From: Streptomyces carminius
Lineage (GTDB): Bacteria > Actinomycetota > Actinomycetes > Streptomycetales > Streptomycetaceae
Length of the DNA: 64,000 nucleotides
Assembly: GCF_002794255.1 (NCBI RefSeq)
Contig: NZ_PGGW01000066.1
Location: forward strand, 1 to 64,000
Direction: 5' to 3'
Shown: positions 46,864 through 53,791 of the stretch, one piece after another
How the letters are laid out: every line of letters starts with the position of its first letter
Position numbering within the stretch: position 1 is the first letter of the stretch
Position numbers and translations under genes: made by a program
The notes under the pieces: model-generated
Databases searched by the model: none
Told to the model about the DNA's origin: nothing
What the model saw: only the letters and a program-made list of their open reading frames with translations

Positions 46864-47771
46864 GCCCTCCCGTGCCTCCCGTGCCTCCCGTGCCCCCCGC
46901 GTCCTGGTCCTCCCGGCCGTCCACCCGCCCGTCCGCCCGTACGGCCGTGGCCGTCAGCCCGCACCTGGACGACGCGGTCTTCTCCGCCGGGGGGACCCTG
47001 CTCCTGCTGGTCCGGGCCGGCTGGGCGGTGCGGGTGGTCACCTGCTTCACCGCTTCGGTCGCCGACCCGTGCCCCTTCGCGCTGTCCACCCAGCTCGACA
47101 AGGGACTGCCCGCCGACGCCGACTACATGGCACTGCGCCGTGCCGAGGACCGCGCCGCGCAGCGGGCGCTGGGCGCGCTGCCCCCCGAGCACCTGCCGCT
47201 GGCCGAGGCCCCGCACCGCGGCTACGACAGCCCGCGGCGGCTGTTCACCGCGCCCCGCGCCGACGACCGGGCCGCGGCCGAACTGCCGCGGCTGCTGCGC
47301 CCCCACCTGGCGGCGGCCGACCTCGTCCTCGCCCCGCGGGGGATCGGGGGACATGTCGACCACCTGGTCACGGCCCGGGCCGTCGCCGCCGTCGCGCCGC
47401 CCGCGCGCACGGCGTGGTGGCGCGACCTCCCCTACGCCGTCCGCGCCGCCCGCGAGCCGGGCGCGGGGCCCCTCCCACCGCCCGCGGGCACGGCGGAGGT
47501 GACGGTCGGCATCGCCGCGGCGCTCACGGGCAAGACCGCGGCGGCCCGGTGCTACACCACCCAGCTGGGCTTCCAGTTCGGCGGCACGGAGCGCGTCGGC
47601 ACGGTCCTGGCGGCCGCGGCCCGCGGTGAGGCGCGCCGCACGGGCGCGCCCTGCACCCACGGCGAGGCGCTGAGCGCCGGACACCGGGCGCGGCGGCTGC
47701 TGGCGGACGCCGTACGGGGCCACGGGGCGGTGGCCCGGACCGCGGGGGAGCGGGCGCCCTTCCGGCCGTGA
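46860..47771 (+). CDS. PIG-L-family deacetylase
   Basis: 303 residues. The zinc motif is AVSPHLDDAVFSAGG (His35, Asp37, Asp38) and the third ligand is in GGHVDHLVTARAV. PIG-L enzymes remove the acetyl group of GlcNAc-type residues, as MshB does in mycothiol synthesis or as in aminoglycoside pathways. The first 28 residues are Pro/Ser-rich. GTG 46860 overlaps the glycosyltransferase by 4 bp, and this gene closes the operon. It is convergent with the B12-binding gene. Confidence 0.9.
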   Translation: MSPPVPPVPPVPPASWSSRPSTRPSARTAVAVSPHLDDAVFSAGGTLLLLVRAGWAVRVVTCFTASVADPCPFALSTQLDKGLPADADYMALRRAEDRAAQRALGALPPEHLPLAEAPHRGYDSPRRLFTAPRADDRAAAELPRLLRPHLAAADLVLAPRGIGGHVDHLVTARAVAAVAPPARTAWWRDLPYAVRAAREPGAGPLPPPAGTAEVTVGIAAALTGKTAAARCYTTQLGFQFGGTERVGTVLAAAARGEARRTGAPCTHGEALSAGHRARRLLADAVRGHGAVARTAGERAPFRP

Positions 47772-47979
47772 ACGGACCGGCGGGCCCGCCGTCCCGGCCG
47801 GCCGCCGCGCCGAGTGCGGGCCCGCGAGCGGATGGGGCGGGTCCCCGGCCCGCCGCGCGGTCCTGGCACGCGGGACGCCGTCCTTCCCCGCGGGCGGGAG
47901 GCACTTCGCGGACGTGAGCCCCCGGGACTCCCCGCGGGAGCGGGGGCCGGACCGGGCGGCCCGGCCCGGCCCGGAGCGC

Positions 47980-49092
47980 TCAGAGCGGGAGGGGCCCCGG
48001 CCGCCCGGGGGGTCCGGAGCCCGCGGGCCGGGAGGTGTCCGGCCGGACGAGCACGGCCTGCCCCGCGACGGTGAACGCCGCGGCACGGGGCAGGCCGTCC
48101 AGCTTTCCGGCCAGGACGTCCAGTCCGGCGGCCAGGGAGTGGGCGGGCACCCCGCGGGCGGCCAGGATCCGGGCGGTCCAGGCCAGGAAGTCCTCGAACA
48201 GGCCGGGATCGTCGACGTACAGGGCGGCGGCCAGGAAGTCGAGGACATGCGCCAGGTCCTCGGCGGTGCGCTCCCGCTGCTGCTCGGTGTAGTCGCGCAT
48301 GCCCGGGAAGCGCTCGGGCAGCTCCCGGAGGACCTCGGCGACCAGCTGTGAACGGGCCCTGCCGACTTGGGCGTGCTCGTGGTCCGGGGGGACCGGCCGC
48401 TCCCGGTCCGCCGGATCGGCGACCCGCGGGGAGGGCAGGCCCGCGGCGAGGCGCTCGGCGGCGGAGCGGGCGTCGGGGGCCCAGACGTCGGCGCCCAGCG
48501 TCCGTGCCCACCGGCCGTCCGGCCCGAAGCCCGCGCCGCCCGCCAGCACGGGGACACCGGCGGCCTGGCAGGCGGTGACGGTGGCGTGGGCCACGGGCAG
48601 CCGCACCGGCAGGGAGCAGGACAGGGCCACGGCGTCCGGCCCGGTCGAGTGCAGATGCGCCACCAGGTGCCGGACGGGCACATGGGCGCCGAGGAAGTCC
48701 ACCTGCCAGCCGCGCAGCCGCAGCACCTCGGCCACCAGCCGGGCGGGCAGCGCGTGCCACTCGCCGTCGGTGCAGGTCACCACGGTGTGGCCGAGCCGGG
48801 GCACGGCGGTCCGGGCCGCCGGAAGGGCGGCGACCGCGGCGACGGCCCGGCCGCTGATGGCGGTGGCCGCGTGCTCCTGGGCGACCGTGAGAAGGTTGTC
48901 CGCCCACCGGGCGCCGACGCGCCGCTGGGCCGCCGCGACGACGTCCAGCAGGACGTCCTCCGGCGGTACGCCCTCCTCCACCGCTCCCACGGCCAGGCCG
49001 ACGGCGGCGTGCTCGTCGGCGTTCTCCAGCGCGGTCCAGAACTTCTCGGCCAGTTCCCCGAGCTCGGCGGCGGGGACGGTGGGGGGTGTCAC
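47980..49092 (-). CDS. B12-binding protein with photoreceptor-type W-x9-EH motif
   Basis: 370 residues without a helix-turn-helix. Residues about 10-95 form the helical cap seen in CarH/LitR photoreceptors, with Trp63 and Glu73-His74 in the exact W-x9-EH spacing that cradles adenosylcobalamin. A Rossmann B12 domain follows (about 100-225; TVVTCTDGEWHALPARLV with His113 at the cobalt-ligand place, VDFLGAHVPVRHLV, GGAGFG). A helical C-terminal domain (about 245-350) resembles the N-terminal sensor domains of RsbR-like proteins. GTG 49092 overlaps the phosphatase stop by 4 bp. A light or B12 input to that phosphatase is inferred. Confidence 0.85.
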   Translation of the reverse strand: MTPPTVPAAELGELAEKFWTALENADEHAAVGLAVGAVEEGVPPEDVLLDVVAAAQRRVGARWADNLLTVAQEHAATAISGRAVAAVAALPAARTAVPRLGHTVVTCTDGEWHALPARLVAEVLRLRGWQVDFLGAHVPVRHLVAHLHSTGPDAVALSCSLPVRLPVAHATVTACQAAGVPVLAGGAGFGPDGRWARTLGADVWAPDARSAAERLAAGLPSPRVADPADRERPVPPDHEHAQVGRARSQLVAEVLRELPERFPGMRDYTEQQRERTAEDLAHVLDFLAAALYVDDPGLFEDFLAWTARILAARGVPAHSLAAGLDVLAGKLDGLPRAAAFTVAGQAVLVRPDTSRPAGSGPPGRPGPLPL

Positions 49093-50852
49093 GAGAGGTA
49101 CCTCTCCGGGTCGGGTGTCCCCATCGTGCGCAGCGGCGCGCGGTGGGGCGCGGTGATGGCGACCATGGCGATGTCGTCACGGTCCTCGCGGCCGTCCCGG
49201 TCGCCGTGCTCCTGGCCCGCCAGCCACTCGGACGTGAGCATCAGCACCCGCTCGACGACGGCCTCGGCGGGCATGCCCGTGCAGGAGGCCAGCGCGTCGG
49301 CGAGCCGCTCCTCACCGAACAGCTCGTCACCGCGGGGGCCGCCCCTGGCCTCGGTGACGCCGTCGGAGTACAGCAGACAGGTCTCGCCCGGCCGGAGCAC
49401 GGTGGTGTACGTCGTCGCCGACACCTTCGGGAGCACACCCACCAGTGTGCCGTGGGTCGCCGCCGTCTCCACCTCGCCGCCGTCCCGCACGATCAGGGGC
49501 GGCGGATGCCCGGCCGAGGTCAGCCGCACCGTGACGCCCGTCCCGGGCCCCTCCCCGGGCCCCGTCACGGCGTCCTTTGCCGAGTCCTCCCCGCCGTTCC
49601 CGCCCTCCCCGCTGCCCCCGCCGGCCTCGACCGAGGCGAGGACCAGGGTGGCGAACCGGTTCCCGGTGCGGCCCAGCAGGGCGCTGTTGAGCAGGTCCAG
49701 CAGCCGTCCGTGATCGGCCTCGACCAGCCGCAGCGCCGCGAGGGTGTGCCGGATCCGGCCCGTCAGGACCGCCGCCTCCGGCCCCTTGCCGGTCACGTCG
49801 CCGAGCACGATGCCGGTCTCCTGGCCGGGCCCGGTGGCCGGGCGGACGTCGTAGAAGTCCCCGCCGACGCGCTGAGCGGACTGCGCCGGGCGGTAGACAC
49901 CCGCGAGCTGGGCGTACTCCAGCCGGGGCAGGTCGGGCGGCAGCAGCTCCCGCTGGAGCACCCCCACGGTGGTGACCTGCTCCTCATACAGCGCCGCGGC
50001 CGAGAGCGCGGCACCGGCGCGGGCGGCGAAGAGCCGGGCGAAGGTGTCCTCCTCCCCGTCGAAGTCCCGTGCGGCGCGCCGCAGCAGCACCAGTGCCCCG
50101 GCGGGCGTCCCGCTGCCGGGCAGGGGCACGACCAGCACCGCGCCGGGACGGCCGAACCCGGCGGGCGGCAGCCACTCGGGGAGCCGGTCGGGATCGGCCC
50201 GGCGGGACGGGCCGGGCGGGAAGTCCACCAGTGCCTCGGCCAGTCCCGGGACCTTGTCCGGGGCGGCGGTCAGCAACTCCTCCTCGGGCGGACGGCCGGC
50301 GGCCACCCGGATCAGCGGCAGCCGGTGCCGCCGGGGCGGGAGGACCACGACGGCGGCGTCGGCGAGTTCGCCGGCCGCCAGCTCGGCGGTCACCACCGCG
50401 CACCGGCGCGGGTTCAGCGAGGACTGCAGGCGGGCGGAGGTCCGGACCAGGAAGGCGGTGTGCTCCTCCGCGGAGCGCAGCGACCGCCGCGCGGTCTCCC
50501 GGCGGGTGACGTCGGACAGCCACCAGGCGGTGTGCCCGCCCGGCAGCGGAGTGGCGCGGGCGGTGAAGGCACCGTCGCCCACCCGGCCCCGGGCCGCCAC
50601 CGACCGGCCGGGGCTGCGGCGGGCGTCCGCGTCGGCCAGCCAGCGGGGCACCGCGCCGGCCAGTGGCGCGCCGGCGGCGAGGGACGGGAACAGGGCCCGG
50701 GCCGCCGCGTTCACCAGTGACACCTCGCGCCGCGTGTCCACCGCGAACACCGGGACGGGCGCCGACTCGACCATGGCCCGGTGCGTGTCGGCGCCGACGG
50801 CGCCGCCGGCCGCCCGATCGTGCGCGTCAGGTGGGGGAGAGTGATCGGTCAC
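49089..50852 (-). CDS. PAS-GAF-SpoIIE protein phosphatase coupled to B12-binding protein
   Basis: 587 residues: PAS (about 25-110, VESAPVPVFAVDTRREVSLVN), a GAF domain (about 130-290), then the PP2C/SpoIIE domain with LQRELLPPDLPRL, RVGGDFYDVRPA, IVLGDVTGKGPEAAVLTGRIRH, TSAGHPPPLI and LYSDGVTEARGG and a DDIAMVAI ending. An insert rich in Gly/Glu/Asp sits around residues 420-445. It begins with GTG at 50852. A TACGCAA palindrome lies about 105 bp upstream. Its output is likely a partner-switching cascade controlling a SigF/SigB-type sigma factor. Confidence 0.9.
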   Translation of the reverse strand: MTDHSPPPDAHDRAAGGAVGADTHRAMVESAPVPVFAVDTRREVSLVNAAARALFPSLAAGAPLAGAVPRWLADADARRSPGRSVAARGRVGDGAFTARATPLPGGHTAWWLSDVTRRETARRSLRSAEEHTAFLVRTSARLQSSLNPRRCAVVTAELAAGELADAAVVVLPPRRHRLPLIRVAAGRPPEEELLTAAPDKVPGLAEALVDFPPGPSRRADPDRLPEWLPPAGFGRPGAVLVVPLPGSGTPAGALVLLRRAARDFDGEEDTFARLFAARAGAALSAAALYEEQVTTVGVLQRELLPPDLPRLEYAQLAGVYRPAQSAQRVGGDFYDVRPATGPGQETGIVLGDVTGKGPEAAVLTGRIRHTLAALRLVEADHGRLLDLLNSALLGRTGNRFATLVLASVEAGGGSGEGGNGGEDSAKDAVTGPGEGPGTGVTVRLTSAGHPPPLIVRDGGEVETAATHGTLVGVLPKVSATTYTTVLRPGETCLLYSDGVTEARGGPRGDELFGEERLADALASCTGMPAEAVVERVLMLTSEWLAGQEHGDRDGREDRDDIAMVAITAPHRAPLRTMGTPDPERYLS

Positions 50853-50957
50853 TGGGATACGGGGGTGGACGTGTCTCGCGCCTCACCCGGCCACCCCTCC
50901 GGCTTCAGGTGCCACTGGACGGTTGTTCTGTGCAACGGTCTCGCGGAGAGGGCGGCA

Positions 50958-50978
50958 TACGCAAGTCCGATTTGCGTA
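50958..50978. promoter_or_regulatory. TACGCAA inverted repeat upstream of phosphatase/B12 operon
   Basis: TACGCAA, 7-bp spacer, TTGCGTA: a perfect 7+7 inverted repeat about 105 bp upstream of the phosphatase start, in the least GC-rich part of the gap. It looks like an operator for a dimeric regulator. No regulator gene lies next to it. Confidence 0.5.
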
Positions 50979-50987
50979 CCGGTGGTC

Positions 50988-51473
50988 TCAACCGGCGCGC
51001 GGGGCACCGGTGTCACGGTCGGAGCCGGGCCACATGTACGGCAGGTCGTCCGGGGTCCCGGGGAAGAGCGGGACGTAGTGCTCCGGGTCCTTGCGGACCA
51101 GGGCGGACCGGTGGCTGAGGTGGAAGGCGGGATCGCCGAGCCAGGGCGGCAGCTCCCCGGCCCGCGCCAGCTCCTCCTGGGGACGGGGGACCCGGATCCC
51201 GGTGGCGTGCCGCAGATCGGTCAGCATCGTGGCCTCGCAGGTGTCGCCGCGCCCCGCCAGGCGCCAGTGGCGGCAGATCTCCATGCCGTAGCGGACCAGG
51301 CCCTCCTCGTACCCGGTCCACATCCGGACGGCCGGATGCCGCGCCCAGCCGTAGCCGGGCCGGGTCAGGGCGCGCAGCACCTGGAGGGCCTCGACCCGCT
51401 GCTTTCCCAGCCGCCGCGCGTCGAGCACCCGGGCCGTCGCGGCGAAGTCGGGAAGCGGCAGGAACGTCTGCAC
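50988..51473 (-). CDS. MSMEG_6728-family protein (pyrimidine-dimer excision-like fold)
   Basis: 161 residues matching the family by QTFLPLPDFAATARVLDARRLGKQRVEALQVLRAL at the N-terminus, HPAVRMWTGYEEGLVRYG in the middle and SHRSALVRKDPEHY near the end. It is distantly related to T4-type pyrimidine dimer DNA glycosylases; activity has not been established for the family as far as I know. GTG 51473 is the start. It is divergent from the broken acyl-CoA dehydrogenase-type gene. Confidence 0.88.
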   Translation of the reverse strand: MQTFLPLPDFAATARVLDARRLGKQRVEALQVLRALTRPGYGWARHPAVRMWTGYEEGLVRYGMEICRHWRLAGRGDTCEATMLTDLRHATGIRVPRPQEELARAGELPPWLGDPAFHLSHRSALVRKDPEHYVPLFPGTPDDLPYMWPGSDRDTGAPRAG

Positions 51474-51597
51474 GGGATGTCCGTCCGATCGTCGTCCGGC
51501 CCGGTCGTCCGGTCCGTCCTGTACGACCGTGATCCTGCCGGTCCCGGCCGGCGCGCGCAGCCCGGGCCGGGCCGTACGGGTGCCGCGCCGGTTCTCC

Positions 51598-51615
51598 ACC
51601 GACCATTCGGTCGGT
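51598..51615. promoter_or_regulatory. ACCGACC palindrome, TetR-type operator candidate
   Basis: ACCGACC-ATTC-GGTCGGT is a perfect 7+7 inverted repeat in the divergent region between the MSMEG_6728 gene and the 3-hydroxyacyl-CoA dehydrogenase pseudogene. This form is common for TetR-family operators, many of which control fatty-acid genes. No TetR gene is in view. Confidence 0.5.
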
Positions 51616-51680
51616 ACGGTGGGGGCGGCCGCGGAAGCGGCCGGAGAAGGCGGCGGACGGCGACTTGGGAGGACGCGGAC

Positions 51681-52695
51681 ATGACGGTGGCACCGGCGGT
51701 GGTCGGCGTGGTGGGCGGGGGCCGGATGGGCGCGGGCATCGCCCGGTCGTTCGCGGCGGCGGGCTCCTCGGTGACCGTGGTGGAGAACGGTGCGGAGGCC
51801 GCCGCCGCGGCCCTGGACCGGATCGCCGGCGGCCTGCGCCGGGCCGAGGAGCGCGGCAGGTCCGCCGAGCCCGCCGAGCGGGTGCTGGGCCGCGTCACCG
51901 CCGCCGCCTCGGTGGACGCCCTGCCGCCCGGCGCGGACCTGGTCGTCGAGGCCGTCCCGGAGGATCCCGCCCTGAAGGTCCGGGTGCTCGCCGCCGCGGA
52001 GCGGGCCGTGGGCGGCGGCGCGGTGCTGGCCACCAACACCAGCTCCCTGCCGGTCACCGAACTCGGCTCCGCCCTGACCCGTCCGGAGCGGTTCCTGGGC
52101 ATGCACTTCTTCAACCCCGTGCCGGCCTCGGCGCTGGTGGAGCTGGTCGTCACCGGGCGGACCGCGCGGGAGACCGTGGACACGGCGCTGGGGTGGGTCC
52201 GCGCCCTGGGCAAGCGGGAGGTCGTCGTGGAGGACTCGCCGGGCTTCGCCAGCAGCCGGCTGGGCGTGGCCCTGGGGCTGGAGGCGATCCGGATGGTGGA
52301 GGAGGGCGTCGCCGGGCCCGAGGCCATCGACACCGCCATCAGTCTTCTAGCGAGGGAACCACCGGCTTCAGCCGGTGGGGGAATCACTTCCCTGGTATGT
52401 GGTAGTTTTTCGTTCGTCCCGAAAGGGATCGGTTCGGGCTGGACCGCAACCTTCGGGTTGGAAGCCCCCCTCCTTCAGGTGGGGGAGCGGAGTCACGACC
52501 CTGGGCTACCGGCACCCGATGGGGCCGCTGCGGCTGACCGACCCGGTGGGCCTGGACGTGCGCCTGGCCATCGCCGAGCACCTCCACGCCGCACTGGGCG
52601 AGCGGTTCGCGCCCCCGCGGCTGCTGCGCGAGAAGGTCGCCCGGGGCGAGCTGGGCCGCAAGACGGGCCGCGGCTTCTATCTCTGGCAGGACTGA
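51681..52695 (+). pseudogene. 3-hydroxyacyl-CoA dehydrogenase, interrupted by a 157-bp insertion
   Basis: ATG 51681 begins an intact N-terminal NAD domain (VVGVVGGGRMGAGIARSFA, NTSSLPVTELGSAL, GMHFFNPVPASALVELV, EDSPGFASSRL) up to EAIDTA at about 52337. The C-terminal domain resumes in another frame at TLGYRHPMGPLRLTDPVGLD (about 52498) and ends KTGRGFYLWQD at 52695. Removing 52340-52496 rejoins them in frame as AIDTAMTLGYRHP, the usual family sequence. The insertion shifts the frame, so no full enzyme should be made. The enzyme would oxidise 3-hydroxyacyl-CoA in beta-oxidation or polyhydroxybutyrate-type metabolism. Confidence 0.9.
52340..52496 (+). mobile_element. IS200/IS605-like non-autonomous element with omega-RNA-like folds
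   Basis: A 157-bp insertion with no open frame and no target duplication. Near the left end is a 9-bp hairpin (52359-52378, CCACCGGCT stem). The middle has a CAACC-TTCG-GGTTG hairpin (about 52448-52460). Near the right end is a hairpin at 52466-52485 with TTCAGGTGGGGG followed by AGCGGAGTCAC. Terminal imperfect hairpins, and this type of right end, are features of IS200/IS605 elements, and the right-end transcript of TnpB-bearing relatives is the omega RNA. The boundaries are inferred from the restored reading frame. Confidence 0.72.
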
Positions 52696-52750
52696 GCCGT
52701 CACCGGGGGGAACCGCGCCCGCCGCCGCACGTGCCGCCCGTGGCGGCCTG

Positions 52751-53176
52751 TCACGCCGGGGGCGGGTCCAGGTGCTCCGCGAGCGGGCAGATGCGCAGCG
52801 CGTGCTCGATGACGCGCTCGCGCCGGTCCCCGGCCGACGGCAGGGAGACCTCGGCGGTGGCGGCGAAGGTGTAGCGCTGGGCCCCGCCGTCGCCGAGATG
52901 GACCCGGGCGGTCACCTCGCTGTCGGCGGGGTCGACGCCGGTCTCGGTGGCGGCGATCACCACCGCCTGGTGCAGACAGGTGGCCAGGGCCGCCGCGTAC
53001 AGCTGCTCGGGGTCGTAGCCCTGGCCGGTGCCGCCCAGCTCACGGGGGGCGCCGACGGGAAGCCCGGCCCGCCCGGAGACGTCCACCCGGCCGGTGCCGT
53101 GCAGGGAACGGGCCTCGGCGCTGTACAGGTCCCGCGGCGGGTGGGCGGACTGCGGGGATCGCTCGGAAGATGGCAT
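52751..53176 (-). CDS. OsmC/Ohr-family peroxide-resistance protein
   Basis: 141 residues with the Ohr pattern: YDPEQLYAAALATCLHQAVV (first reactive Cys) and ALRICPLAEH (second Cys in the ICP motif). The pair reduces organic hydroperoxides at the expense of lipoyl-type thiols. Ohr usually has YSRAT after the second Cys, which is PLAEH here, so the partner or substrate may differ. ATG 53176 is preceded by GAAGATGG. Confidence 0.88.
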   Translation of the reverse strand: MPSSERSPQSAHPPRDLYSAEARSLHGTGRVDVSGRAGLPVGAPRELGGTGQGYDPEQLYAAALATCLHQAVVIAATETGVDPADSEVTARVHLGDGGAQRYTFAATAEVSLPSAGDRRERVIEHALRICPLAEHLDPPPA

Positions 53177-53259
53177 GGGGAGAGCCCTACCCGCGGGCCC
53201 GCCGGGGAGGCGCCCCCAAACGGCTGACGCCGCCGGGAGGCGCCGGACGCCGGCGGGTG

Positions 53260-53670
53260 TCAGTCGGCGTGCTCGGTGCGTGCCCGCACCTGCTCGGCCA
53301 GCCGTTCCAGGCTCTGGTCCAGGGCGCCGTTGACGGAGTCCTCCGGAGGGGCGTGCTCCTCGTCGAAGAACGACAGGTGCACGGTCACCTCGCTCGCGCC
53401 GCTGCCGATGCCCGCCACCTGCAGCCAGCCCGCGTAGCTGCCCTGGTCCCTGGTGCCCCACTCGGCGCGCATCTGCTCGGGGCGGGCGCGGTACAGGGCC
53501 CGGACGTCGTGGCCGGTACGGTCCTCGTGCACGGTCACCGCCGGCGGGTCCTCCACCCGGGCGTGGAGGTCCGCCGGGAGCCAGCGGTTCAGGAACTCGG
53601 GATCGGACACCTGGTCGAAGACCAGCTCGGGCAGGACGGGCATGGTGCGGGTGCGCTCGTATTCGCTCAC
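53260..53670 (-). CDS. SRPBCC (START-like) domain protein
   Basis: 136 residues, a single SRPBCC fold: RTMPVLPELVFDQVSDPEFLNRWLPADLHARV at the start, paired beta strands in the middle and a C-terminal amphipathic helix (GALDQSLERLAEQVRAR). The fold holds hydrophobic ligands or serves as a coenzyme-Q or polyketide binder; no specific role is visible. It follows 121 bp upstream of the OsmC gene on the same strand. Confidence 0.82.
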   Translation of the reverse strand: MSEYERTRTMPVLPELVFDQVSDPEFLNRWLPADLHARVEDPPAVTVHEDRTGHDVRALYRARPEQMRAEWGTRDQGSYAGWLQVAGIGSGASEVTVHLSFFDEEHAPPEDSVNGALDQSLERLAEQVRARTEHAD

Positions 53671-53791
53671 CGGATCTCACTCCCGGAGTAGGGACGTCGG
53701 CTGACCCGGGACGACGTACCCCCGATGGGCCGGGGCATCCGTGCCGCCACCCGGCCGCCCGGCGCGGGACCCGGGCGGCGGCCGGTTCCGC

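Noticed and set aside
37628-47771. Assignment of the nine-gene operon to the Ebo metabolite-traffic cluster
   Set aside because: Only the TIM-barrel protein resembles an Ebo protein; no EboC prenyltransferase, EboD synthase or EboF phosphatase is present.
37628-47771. Assignment of the operon as the mycothiol pathway
   Set aside because: No Cys ligase (MshC) or acetyltransferase (MshD) is found and several extra enzymes are present; only a parallel is claimed.
46743-48683. 646-codon minus-strand frame extending past the B12-binding gene
   Set aside because: Wrong frame for the B12 motifs; the real gene is 47980-49092 with the W-x9-EH and B12 signatures.
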